Assembly: GCA_022828225.1 (NCBI GenBank)
Contig: JAJEJG010000013.1
Coordinates: 124,001-188,000, forward strand
Origin: Nitrospirales bacterium
GTDB taxonomy: Bacteria; Nitrospirota; Nitrospiria; Nitrospirales; UBA8639
Reading direction: 5' to 3'
DNA length: 64,000 nt
Below are positions 8,592 to 16,778 of this stretch, piece after piece. The notes under the pieces were generated by a model. That model was not told where the DNA came from, did not search any database, and worked only from the letters and a program-made list of their open reading frames with translations. A program made the position numbers and the translations under genes. How positions within the stretch are numbered: position 1 is the stretch's first letter; every line of letters starts with the position of its first letter.

Positions 8592-10694
8592 ATGGTGCAA
8601 GCAGTTGAACTGGAGATAGCAGGACGCAAGCTGCGATTGGAGACGGGTCGGATGGCCAAGCTGGCCGATGGGGCCGTGTTGGCCTCGTATGGTGATACCA
8701 TGGTTTTGGCGACGGCAGTGGCGTCCAAAACATTGAAGCCGGATATAGATTTCTTGCCACTCACGGTGAATTATCAGGAAAAGGCCTATTCGGCCGGAAA
8801 AATTCCGGGGGGGTATTTCAAGCGGGAAGGCGCTCCGTCCGAAAAAGAAACCCTGACGAGCAGGCTCATCGACCGGCCTATTCGCCCCTTGATTCCGAAG
8901 GGGTTTGCCTATGAGACGCAAGTCATCGCGTCGGTGCTCTCGGTCGATCAATCGATGACCTCGGAAGTCGTCGGGATCACTGTGGCATCAGCCGCGCTCG
9001 CGATCTCGGATATTCCCTTTGGAGGCCCATTAGCCGGAGTCAGAATCGGACACATAAACGGCCAATTCGTGGTCAACCCCAATATGCAGGAAATTCAGAA
9101 CGGTGAACTTGATTTGGTTGTCGCCGGTACTGCGGACGCGATCATGATGGTGGAATCCGGGGCGAATGGGTTGTCCGAATCCATATTACTGGATGCGCTG
9201 GCGTTAGCCCATTCGGAAATCAAGAAGATCGTGGCGAAAATCGTCGAGTTGCAAGCGCTGGTGGGGCGGGCCAAGCGGGTCGTGCCGGTTGAACCGGTCA
9301 GTGAAGAGTTGGAAGGACAGGTGCGCGAATTGGTGGCCGGCCCGATTCGAGAGGCCGTGCTCATCGCGAACAAGAACGACCGGCAAGAACGGTTGGACCA
9401 GGTTCTGGCCGACGCGGTTGACAAGCTGGGCGAAGAGGATCCGGTGCGTTGCCGGCAAGTCAAAGGGGTCTATCATGATTTGGAATATCATGAAGTCCGG
9501 GACATGATTCTGGAAAAGAAAGTCCGCGCCGATGGCCGGGGTCCTGCCGATATCCGGCCCATTACGTGCGAAACGAGTCTGTTGCCGCGCACGCACGGCT
9601 CGGCCCTGTTCACCAGAGGGGAAACCCAAAGCCTGGCTGTGGTCACGCTGGGCACCTCGGACGATGAGCAACGTATCGATGCGCTCGAAGGGGAGTATTT
9701 CCGCAACTTTATGCTCCACTACAATTTTCCCCCGTTCAGCGTGGGGGAAGCCCGGCCGTTGCGGTCGCCCGGTCGACGCGAAGTCGGGCATGGGAAACTT
9801 GCGGAACGTGCCTTAAAGTCGGTTCTGCCGGACAAGGAGGCCTTTCCCTATACCATTCGCATCGTGTCGGATATTTTGGAATCCAATGGTTCCTCGTCCA
9901 TGGCCACGGTGTGCGGAGGCACCTTAGCCATGATGGATGCCGGCGTGCCCATCAAGGAACCCGTGGCGGGTATTGCCATGGGGCTCATCAAAGACGGAGA
10001 CCGGGTCCTGATTTTATCGGATATTCTCGGACTCGAAGATCATCTGGGCGACATGGATTTTAAAGTGACGGGGACTCGAACGGGCGTCACTGCGCTTCAG
10101 ATGGATATCAAAATCGGGGGGATCACGATCGAGTTGATGCGGCAGGCTCTTGAACAGGCCCGGGCCGGCCGGCTCCACATCCTGGAAAAAATGCAGGAAT
10201 CGCTCTCATCGCCTCGGGAGTCCCTGGCGCCCCATGCTCCTCGCATTTATACGATTCAGATCAAACCCGACAAGATTCGGGACGTCATCGGACCGGGCGG
10301 GAAAGTCATCCGCGGCATCATCGCGGAATGTGGGGTCAAGGTCAACGTCGACGATACGGGCCTGGTGACGATTGCGTCGGCGGACGAATCGTCGGCCCAG
10401 CAGGCCATTGACATGGTCAACCGGTTGACGGAGGAAGCGGTCGTGGGAAAGACCTACCTGGGGACTGTCCGGAAGATCGTCGATTTTGGTGCCTTCGTCG
10501 AGATCTTACCCAACATGGATGGCCTGGTACATATTTCCCAATTGGCCGAACATCGAGTCCAATCCGTGTCTGATGAACTCACGGAAGGGGAACAAGTGCT
10601 GGTCAAGGTCCTGGAAATCGACAAGCAGGGCAAGATTCGGTTGAGCCGCAAAGAGGCGTTAGCGGAAGCGGAACAGCCTCCGGCCTCGTCCTAG
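8592..10694 (+). CDS. pnp: Polyribonucleotide nucleotidyltransferase (PNPase)
   Basis: PNPase is the 3'-to-5' phosphorolytic exoribonuclease of the RNA degradosome and also makes 3' tails. The 700-residue protein has the standard architecture. There are two RNase PH domains (about 1-220 and 310-540), the second with the catalytic DHLGDMDFKVTGT. A helical linker joins them, and a KH domain (IGPGGKVIRGI) and an S1 domain (GAFVEILPNMDGLVHISQL) follow. The ATG at 8592 follows AAAAAGGAGAG. PNPase commonly autoregulates through a 5' stem cut by RNase III; here the leader stem is supplied by the repeat at 8418-8559. Confidence 0.97.
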   Translation: MVQAVELEIAGRKLRLETGRMAKLADGAVLASYGDTMVLATAVASKTLKPDIDFLPLTVNYQEKAYSAGKIPGGYFKREGAPSEKETLTSRLIDRPIRPLIPKGFAYETQVIASVLSVDQSMTSEVVGITVASAALAISDIPFGGPLAGVRIGHINGQFVVNPNMQEIQNGELDLVVAGTADAIMMVESGANGLSESILLDALALAHSEIKKIVAKIVELQALVGRAKRVVPVEPVSEELEGQVRELVAGPIREAVLIANKNDRQERLDQVLADAVDKLGEEDPVRCRQVKGVYHDLEYHEVRDMILEKKVRADGRGPADIRPITCETSLLPRTHGSALFTRGETQSLAVVTLGTSDDEQRIDALEGEYFRNFMLHYNFPPFSVGEARPLRSPGRREVGHGKLAERALKSVLPDKEAFPYTIRIVSDILESNGSSSMATVCGGTLAMMDAGVPIKEPVAGIAMGLIKDGDRVLILSDILGLEDHLGDMDFKVTGTRTGVTALQMDIKIGGITIELMRQALEQARAGRLHILEKMQESLSSPRESLAPHAPRIYTIQIKPDKIRDVIGPGGKVIRGIIAECGVKVNVDDTGLVTIASADESSAQQAIDMVNRLTEEAVVGKTYLGTVRKIVDFGAFVEILPNMDGLVHISQLAEHRVQSVSDELTEGEQVLVKVLEIDKQGKIRLSRKEALAEAEQPPASS

Positions 10695-10783
10695 CGGGAA
10701 GGGCTGTTTGACCGGCCTGTGACGGAAGTCCCGACTGACTGTTGTTTGCCACTTTTACCACTTCAACTCTGGGACGTGAAACC

Positions 10784-12061
10784 ATGACCTGGACGCGCAA
10801 GCTCGTCCTCGACAACGGCGTTCGTGTGGTGATGGAACGGATGCCGTCGCTCAAGTCCGTTGCCATCAGTGTTTGGGAAAACGTCGGCACTAGAGATGAA
10901 GGGCCTCGGCAGAAGGGGTTTGCCCACTTCCTTGAACACATGATGTTCAAGGGCACGCGCCGTCGGTCTGCTACGCGGATTTCGCACGAAATCGACAGCC
11001 TGGGTGGAGAGATGAATGCCTTTACCACCCATGAAACCACCACGCTGTACATCAAAGTGTTGGACCAACAAATCGGGCAGGCGATCGACTTGCTGGCCGA
11101 TGTCTTCTATCACTCCCGTTTTGACCGCAAGGAAATCGAACGGGAAAAACTGGTCGTGTTGGAGGAGATCCGAATGATTCAGGACGACCCCGAAGATTTC
11201 GTGCAGGAACTGCATGCCAAGCAGGTGTTGAAAGGGCATCCCCTGGGGCGGTCGATTCTGGGTGATCAGGCCACAATGAAGCACATGCAGCGCCGTGACC
11301 TGCTTCAGTATCTGGAGGAACACTATCGTCCGGAGAAAACCGTGATTGCGGTGGCGGGGAATTTCGAAGTGAAGAGAGTCGAGGCTCTGATCCGGGCCGC
11401 GTTTGGAGCGTGGAAACCCGCCGGTCGTGAAGGGAATGGCGGACAACCGCAGAAACCGCCCCGCGTTCGGGGAGGGCTCATGGTCCATCACAAACAATTG
11501 GAGCAGGTCCATCTCTGCCTGGGATTCAAAGGATTGCCCGTGGCCCATCCGGCCCGATACGCGGCCCACACGTTAAATGCCCTGCTTGGGGGAGGGATGA
11601 GTTCCCGGCTCTTCCAGGAAATTCGGGAAAAACGCGGTCTGGCGTATACCATCTATTCCCAATTGTCGAGCTTTTCGGACGGAGGGGTGTTGACCATTTA
11701 TGCGGCGAGCGGGGCCAAAGAGGCGCCCTCGGTGGTGGACGTCGTTTGCCGGGAAATCAAAAAATTGCAGAAACGCGGGCCCGCCCCCCAAGAATTGGAA
11801 CGAACTAAAAACCAATTAAAAGGGACCTTGATGCTGGGGTTGGAAGGGACCTATGGGCGCATGAATAAGTTGGCCAAGGATGAACTCGCGCAAGGCCGGT
11901 ACGTGTCCCTCCGGGAACTCGTGTCCGCCATCGATCGCGTTTCCGTGCAGGATGTTCAGGCCATGAGCCGGGAGCTTTTGGATTTTGGTTGCATGTCCGT
12001 GACGGCATTGGGGCCCGTGTCCCCGGAGCCCCTGCAAGAAAAATTTTTTGCGCAGGCGTGA
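10784..12061 (+). CDS. M16 family zinc metallopeptidase (processing-peptidase/YmxG-like)
   Basis: A 425-residue pitrilysin-family (M16B) peptidase. The inverted zinc motif HFLEH at residues 48-52 is followed by MMFKGT, and the downstream glutamate region (KLVVLEEIRMIQDDPED) is present. The C-terminal inactive half carries the family arginine/tyrosine segment (REKRGLAYTIYSQL). Single-domain relatives following pnp (YmxG/mitochondrial processing-peptidase type) are widespread; their substrates are generally unknown. I chose ATG 10784 over a TTG at 10742 because it directly precedes MTWTRKLVLDNGVRVV, the conserved first strand. Likely cytoplasmic, since no signal peptide is seen. Confidence 0.92.
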   Translation: MTWTRKLVLDNGVRVVMERMPSLKSVAISVWENVGTRDEGPRQKGFAHFLEHMMFKGTRRRSATRISHEIDSLGGEMNAFTTHETTTLYIKVLDQQIGQAIDLLADVFYHSRFDRKEIEREKLVVLEEIRMIQDDPEDFVQELHAKQVLKGHPLGRSILGDQATMKHMQRRDLLQYLEEHYRPEKTVIAVAGNFEVKRVEALIRAAFGAWKPAGREGNGGQPQKPPRVRGGLMVHHKQLEQVHLCLGFKGLPVAHPARYAAHTLNALLGGGMSSRLFQEIREKRGLAYTIYSQLSSFSDGGVLTIYAASGAKEAPSVVDVVCREIKKLQKRGPAPQELERTKNQLKGTLMLGLEGTYGRMNKLAKDELAQGRYVSLRELVSAIDRVSVQDVQAMSRELLDFGCMSVTALGPVSPEPLQEKFFAQA

Positions 12062-12090
12062 AAACCCGAAATTTTTCTCTGGAAAGACTC

Positions 12091-12119
12091 TTGACATCTT
12101 GTAACAGGATGAGTAGCAT
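12091..12119 (+). promoter_or_regulatory. Upstream promoter P1 for the secreted-protein pair
   Basis: TTGACA (12091-12096), a 17-base spacer and TAGCAT (12114-12119), the same hexamers as the tRNA-Lys promoter. It starts a leader of about 150 bases that contains a terminator-like hairpin and a second promoter before the ATG at 12279. Confidence 0.65.
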
Positions 12120-12162
12120 GGGCCACTCTGATTAAAAGCGAGAAGGTTGTGAGGGTCGAATG

Positions 12163-12199
12163 GCCCCTTGAGTAATGGGAAAAAGGGGCAATGCTTTTT
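12163..12199 (+). terminator. Terminator-like hairpin between the two promoters
   Basis: GCCCCTT (12163-12169) pairs with AAGGGGC (12183-12189) across a 13-base loop. A T-rich stretch (CTTTTT) follows at 12194-12199. It could attenuate transcripts from P1 or end pnp/M16 transcripts; the loop is large, so strength is uncertain. Confidence 0.4.
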
Positions 12200-12201
12200 C
12201 G

Positions 12202-12230
12202 TTGCAATTGAAACGGTTTTTGGTTAAAAA
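12202..12230 (+). promoter_or_regulatory. Downstream promoter P2 for the secreted-protein pair
   Basis: TTGCAA (12202-12207), a 17-base spacer and TAAAAA (12225-12230), in an AT-rich stretch. It would give a 5' leader of about 42 bases to the ATG at 12279, which has a strong AAAGGAGGGGG ribosome-binding site. Confidence 0.5.
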
Positions 12231-12278
12231 GTACGAGTCGTTATTTTTATTATGTCATCCTAAGTAAAGGAGGGGGAA

Positions 12279-12839
12279 ATGAAGAAGTCATTTTTCCGTG
12301 GGGGCGTTGTGGGAATGGTGGCTGCAGGTCTGATGCTCGTTGGCTTCATCGGTCTGGCCGATGCCCAAAAGGGCCCCTGTTCCAGCAACAAGAAATGTAG
12401 CGGTAATCCGGAAGAGGTAGCGACTGTCGGAGCGCAGGGTGCCGGGATGGTCCTCAAAGGGACCGCACCTGCCAGCTTGAAGGGTCGCGTGTATGCCCAT
12501 TGGGCCGACAATCCGGCCGGCGAGATTCTTTTTGGCATTCAATATTGGAACACCAGCAACCCCGGCGAAACCGGTGATCCCCTTGGTCGGGCTTCCGATG
12601 ACCGGAACGTGGCCATTCCTGATCCGCTGTTCGCGTGCTGTGCGTGGGGGTATCAAGGCGGCGAAGATCGCAACAATCCCTATGCCGGCTGGTACAATCC
12701 GCAAACGACGGTGCGGTTACGGGTGAAAGATTCCGCTCTGATGAAGCAGCTGACCGACGCGTCCCAAAATCTGGTCGCCATGGAAGTGCAGCTCGACGGC
12801 AACACGGTCACGGGATTCAAAGTCCTTGCTGCCGAGTAA
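12279..12839 (+). CDS. Secreted protein of unknown function
   Basis: The 186-residue product has a clear signal peptide: Lys/Arg start, hydrophobic stretch to about residue 27, probable cleavage after ADA. The mature part has two cysteine pairs (PCSSNKKC near the N-terminus and ACCAWG in the middle), suggesting disulfides in the periplasm or outside. It ends in a predicted beta/alpha region (TTVRLRVKD...NTVTGFKVLAAE). I recognise no family. The ribosome-binding site AAAGGAGG is very strong, and two promoters precede it. It probably shares a transcript with the next secreted gene, 79 bases downstream. Confidence 0.85.
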   Translation: MKKSFFRGGVVGMVAAGLMLVGFIGLADAQKGPCSSNKKCSGNPEEVATVGAQGAGMVLKGTAPASLKGRVYAHWADNPAGEILFGIQYWNTSNPGETGDPLGRASDDRNVAIPDPLFACCAWGYQGGEDRNNPYAGWYNPQTTVRLRVKDSALMKQLTDASQNLVAMEVQLDGNTVTGFKVLAAE

Positions 12840-12918
12840 ACTGACGAATTTGACGCTTGCGATATAGAAAAGGATTCATTCAAAAATTTTTTAGCGCTTA
12901 ATTGAGGAGGAAGGAATC

Positions 12919-13572
12919 ATGAAAATTGGGAAATCAGGGTTAGCAGTTTTGACTGCCTTGATCGTGGTGGGTTGCATGGCCTCCAGTGCGCTTGCCATCG
13001 AAGCGTTCCAAGAACGGTTTGAGTGGGGCGATCTCAGCAAGCCGACCACCGTGCATGGGCGGGTTGCGGTTACCGATCCGTACGACAAAGCCGCCTGGGT
13101 CAACATCGCCGTGTTTGGGGGCAATGCCGAAAGTGGATACTACTGGCAGAAGTATTTCCCAGGGAAGAATTTGAAAGTCTACCCGAAAGATGACGGCGTG
13201 TGGCAAAAACTCGTGGCCTTGGGCAAAGGGTCGCACAGCCAAGCAGTCATGAGCGGGACCGAGGCTTCCAAGTATACCATGGTCGAACTCGTGATTCAGG
13301 AAACCGAGCAGAACCATCGCGTGGTGTCCTCGGTTAAGGAAGTTCCTGATGTGGCCGGTTCGCCGGACAAGCCCAGAAGCATTCATAGCCTGCGGGCGAT
13401 CAGCGTCGTCGATTCCATCGACAACAATAGCTGGGCTCAAAACAAGAAGATGCAATATGACGTGATGGTCCCTGGCGTGGGTCCGATTTCCGGATTCATT
13501 CCGTATTCCAACCAGGCCCCCCATACCTCCAAGGGGACAAAGGAAGGTAAATTCGGGGCGTCATTGCAATAA
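12919..13572 (+). CDS. Secreted protein of unknown function
   Basis: The 217-residue product begins with a signal peptide (MKIGKSGLAVLTALIVVGCMASSALA). A cysteine lies at residue 19, but cleavage after ALA near residue 26 looks more likely than a lipobox. The mature part is rich in Trp, Tyr and Lys (AWVNIAVFGGN, GYYWQKYFPGKNLKVYPKDDG, TMVELVIQETEQ) and looks like a small beta-structured periplasmic domain. No known family or catalytic motif is evident. The ATG follows GAGGAGGAAGG, a strong ribosome-binding site. It is the last gene before the strong bidirectional terminator at 13594-13632. Confidence 0.85.
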   Translation: MKIGKSGLAVLTALIVVGCMASSALAIEAFQERFEWGDLSKPTTVHGRVAVTDPYDKAAWVNIAVFGGNAESGYYWQKYFPGKNLKVYPKDDGVWQKLVALGKGSHSQAVMSGTEASKYTMVELVIQETEQNHRVVSSVKEVPDVAGSPDKPRSIHSLRAISVVDSIDNNSWAQNKKMQYDVMVPGVGPISGFIPYSNQAPHTSKGTKEGKFGASLQ

Positions 13573-13593
13573 CAAGCGTCTTTCGCAAAAACG

Positions 13594-13632
13594 AAAAGGG
13601 CAGGACCTTACTCAGGTCCTGTCCTTTTTTTT
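13594..13632. terminator. Strong bidirectional intrinsic terminator
   Basis: CAGGACCT (13601-13608) and AGGTCCTG (13614-13621) form a perfect 8-bp core with loop TACTC. A G-U pair and flanking GG/CC and A/T pairs extend the stem to about 13 bp. It is followed by a nine-T run on the plus strand and preceded by AAAA on the left. It serves the secreted gene pair on plus and mutS, which ends at 13632, on minus. Confidence 0.9.
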
Positions 13633-16265
13633 TATTTGGCATCGAGACGCTTTTGGAGATCCGCCAAGCGGTTCAATGCTTCCAGGGGCGTCATGGAAAA
13701 CAATTCCAACTGTTTGATTTCTTCAATCAGAGGATGGGGTTGGGGAGTTGAGGACGGCATGTCGTCAGGGCTCTCTTCCTGAATCCGATCGCCTATAGTC
13801 TCTGAAGACGACTCCTGTTCCAGTTGCGCCAGGACTTCTTCAGCGCGCGAGATCAGAGATGAGGGCAAACCGGCCAGTTTGCCCACGTGGATCCCGTAAC
13901 TGCGAGCGGCTTTCCCCGGCGTGATTTTTCGCAAAAAGATGACGTCGTCTTTGTCCTCTTTCACCGCGACGGTGAGATTTTTCACGCCCTCGCGAAACTT
14001 TTCCAAATCCGTCATTTCATGATAGTGGGTGGCAAAAAGAGTCCTGGCCCCCAGGACACGCCGGTCCTGGATATGTTCGGCGATGGCCCAAGCCAGGCTC
14101 AACCCATCGTAGGTACTGGTGCCCCGCCCTATTTCATCCAGCAGGATGAGACTGCGCGACGTGGCCCCATGCAAAATTTTTGCGGTTTCCAGCATTTCCA
14201 CCATAAAGGTGCTTAACCCGAATGCCAGATTATCGGAGGCTCCCACCCGGGTGAACAAACGATCGATGACCCCGATTTTCGCCTCGGAGGCAGGCACAGG
14301 GCAGCCCACGTGCGCCATGAGGACGATCAACCCGGTTTGCCGCAAGAACGTACTCTTTCCCGCCATATTGGGTCCGGTCAGCAACAATACTCGATGGGCG
14401 TCCAAGTCCAGGTAGGAGTCGTTGGGGATGAATCCGTCGGGCAAGTCGAATTGTTCCACGACCGGATGCCGTCCATTCTTGATAAAGATGATCCCGCCGT
14501 CGTGCATCTCCGGCTTGACGTAGCGATTCCGGGAGGCGATCTCTGCGAAATTCGAGAGCACGTCGAGCAGGGCCACGTGTTTGGCCATTTTTTGAATCCG
14601 GAACACGTGGCCGGACAGGGTTTGCAGCATCGCCTGAAACCGTTCCTGTTCGGCGCGACGTAACTTTTCATTGGCCCCGGCCAGTTGGGCTTCAATCCGT
14701 TCGAGGTCTTCGGTCGTATACCGCTCGGCATTGACCAGCGTTTGCTTCCGTCGAAAATATTCCGGCACACGCGACAGGTTCGCTTTCGTCACCTCGAAAT
14801 AGTAACCGTACACTTGATTGTATTTGATCTTGAGCGAGTCGATGCCGCTGTGTTCCCGTTCGCGTTGCTCCAGATCGGTCAACCATTGCACGCCGTCCCG
14901 GCTCATCATTCGCAGCTCATCGATAACGGGATCGACGCCGTCCTGAAAAATCGGCCCCTCCTTGACGGAACCCGGCGCATTGGGATCAATGGAGTCTTCG
15001 ATCAGCGCGTTGACGTCAGCAAGCGAATCCCAGCGCTGCAAAACGGAATCGAGCAAAGGATCGGCAACACCGTCGAAAAGCTGAAAGAGCCGGGGCAGAA
15101 TGGTCAGGGATTCTTTCAAGCGAAGAACGTCCCGCGGAGTCGCCGTTCCCATGACCACGCGGCTGCTCAAGCGTTCGAGGTCATGCAGGTCCTTGAGGAA
15201 CGAACGAACGTGCAGGCGAAGTTTCAGGTTGTCCAGGAAAACGGAGACCGCATTGAGCCGGCGTTGAATGGCTTGGTTGTCAATCAGGGGCCGAACGATC
15301 CATTGCCGCAACAGCCGGCATCCCATGGCCGTGACCGTATGATCGAGAACCGACAGCAAGGTGGCGTGCCGTTGATCCGGATGCAGGGGCTGGATCAGTT
15401 CCAGGTTGCGCATGGTCATGGCGTCCAGGTGCATTTCCCGCGTGGGTTCCAGGAGTTCCGGCTTCTGGATGTGGTGGTGCTCCAGGGTGGGTTGGGTCTG
15501 CTTCAGATAACGCAGGATGCACCCACCGGCTTGAACCCCGGGTCCTGCGGGAGAGAGGCCAAGCACGTCCACGCGGTCAACCTCGAAATGAGCCCGGAGA
15601 ATCTCCTGCGAAGCATCCGATTCGAAACACGCGGCCGGTTGTTCCGTCACGCGAGGTAACCGCAGGGGTTCCAGGAGTCTGTCGAGGGCTATCACGTCCG
15701 TTTCGTCCGGGATAAGGACTTCTTGCGGGCCAAGGCGGATGAGTTCATCCAGCATCGAGTCCTGGCCGTGTTCCCCGGAAAATTCCGCAATGAGAAATTG
15801 TCCGGTTGACAGATCGATCGAGGCGAGCCCAAAACTATGACGTGAATGGACCGGGTTGCGTTGAACGGACAAGGCCGCCAGGAAATTAGCCTCTTTGGCG
15901 TCCAGCAACTCATCGTCAAAAATCGTACCGGGGGTGTAGAGTCGGACGACCTCTCGTTTGACCAGACCCTTGGCTGTTTTGGGGTCTTCGACCTGCTCGC
16001 AGAGCGCCACGGTTTTCCCGGCTTTCAGCAATTTGGCCAGATAGCTCGTGGCCGCATGATACGGCACTCCGCAGAGAGGAACGGGATTGGCGCTGTTCTT
16101 GTCCCTGGTCGTCAGGGCGATGTTGAGCAGGGCGGCGGCTTCTTTCGCGTCTTCTTCAAACATTTCATAGAAGTCGCCCACGCGAAAGAACACGATCGTC
16201 TCCGGGTACTGTCGTTTGACGTCCCAATATTGTTTCAGCAGGGGTTTCAGTTCGGATTGACCCAT
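13632..16265 (-). CDS. mutS: DNA mismatch repair protein MutS
   Basis: MutS recognises base mismatches and small loops and recruits MutL. The 877-residue protein has the N-terminal mismatch-binding domain with the FRVGDFYEMFEEDA motif (Phe wedge and Glu), the connector, lever and clamp domains, and the ABC-type ATPase. Walker A GPNMAGKST lies at 631-639, followed by DEIGRGTSTYDG and TLFATHYHEM. The short C-terminal tail (QLELFSMTPLEALNRLADLQKRL) is the usual tetramerisation/ATPase-dimer helix. The ATG at 16265 begins MGQSELKPLLKQYWDVK. It is likely in one minus-strand unit with tsaE, nnr and pdxJ. Confidence 0.97.
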   Translation of the reverse strand: MGQSELKPLLKQYWDVKRQYPETIVFFRVGDFYEMFEEDAKEAAALLNIALTTRDKNSANPVPLCGVPYHAATSYLAKLLKAGKTVALCEQVEDPKTAKGLVKREVVRLYTPGTIFDDELLDAKEANFLAALSVQRNPVHSRHSFGLASIDLSTGQFLIAEFSGEHGQDSMLDELIRLGPQEVLIPDETDVIALDRLLEPLRLPRVTEQPAACFESDASQEILRAHFEVDRVDVLGLSPAGPGVQAGGCILRYLKQTQPTLEHHHIQKPELLEPTREMHLDAMTMRNLELIQPLHPDQRHATLLSVLDHTVTAMGCRLLRQWIVRPLIDNQAIQRRLNAVSVFLDNLKLRLHVRSFLKDLHDLERLSSRVVMGTATPRDVLRLKESLTILPRLFQLFDGVADPLLDSVLQRWDSLADVNALIEDSIDPNAPGSVKEGPIFQDGVDPVIDELRMMSRDGVQWLTDLEQREREHSGIDSLKIKYNQVYGYYFEVTKANLSRVPEYFRRKQTLVNAERYTTEDLERIEAQLAGANEKLRRAEQERFQAMLQTLSGHVFRIQKMAKHVALLDVLSNFAEIASRNRYVKPEMHDGGIIFIKNGRHPVVEQFDLPDGFIPNDSYLDLDAHRVLLLTGPNMAGKSTFLRQTGLIVLMAHVGCPVPASEAKIGVIDRLFTRVGASDNLAFGLSTFMVEMLETAKILHGATSRSLILLDEIGRGTSTYDGLSLAWAIAEHIQDRRVLGARTLFATHYHEMTDLEKFREGVKNLTVAVKEDKDDVIFLRKITPGKAARSYGIHVGKLAGLPSSLISRAEEVLAQLEQESSSETIGDRIQEESPDDMPSSTPQPHPLIEEIKQLELFSMTPLEALNRLADLQKRLDAK

Positions 16266-16272
16266 GAGTCAG

Positions 16273-16764
16273 CTACCTTGCGTCAGACGTGAGCACGTGA
16301 AGGAGACTGGAGCTTCGCGGCCCGTAAGCCTGAACGTTCACGCGACGGGCGGTTTTCCCCGCATGGGAAAATTGAACGGAAAGATAGTCATCGGGCATCC
16401 ACGAAGCAGGCAGCCGGTCGGCCCATTCAATCAGGACGACGAAGTCTCCGTTCAAATACTCGGCCAATCCCGTGTCAGCCAACTCCCGCGACTGTTCAAG
16501 CCGATACAAGTCCACGTGGGCAAGCGTCAGGGGGCCGGCGTATTCCTGGATAAAGGTGAACGTCGGACTGCTGACGACGTGGGGTTCGAGACCCGTACCC
16601 GAGGCGACCCCGCGCACGAACGTCGTTTTCCCTGCTCCCAACTCACCGACGAGCGCAATGACGTCGCCCCTCTGTAGACGACGGCCGACGGTCGAGCCGA
16701 ATTGCTCGGTGTGTGACGGTGACCGCAGGGCCAGGGTCCAGGGCTTTGTCTGTGCGGTGGTCAT
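16273..16764 (-). CDS. tsaE: tRNA threonylcarbamoyladenosine biosynthesis ATPase TsaE
   Basis: TsaE (YjeE) is the ATPase partner of TsaB/TsaD in making t6A37 on ANN-decoding tRNAs. The 163-residue product carries Walker A VGELGAGKTTF (about residues 39-49), SSPTFTFIQEY, the HVDLYRL motif and LIEWADRLP. I placed the start at ATG 16764 (MTTAQTKPWTLALRS), since the frame upstream reads antisense-like Arg-rich sequence overlapping nnr. It begins 14 bases after the nnr stop and ends 7 bases before mutS, consistent with one transcript. Confidence 0.93.
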   Translation of the reverse strand: MTTAQTKPWTLALRSPSHTEQFGSTVGRRLQRGDVIALVGELGAGKTTFVRGVASGTGLEPHVVSSPTFTFIQEYAGPLTLAHVDLYRLEQSRELADTGLAEYLNGDFVVLIEWADRLPASWMPDDYLSVQFSHAGKTARRVNVQAYGPRSSSLLHVLTSDAR

Positions 16765-16778
16765 GTGGTCAAAAAACT

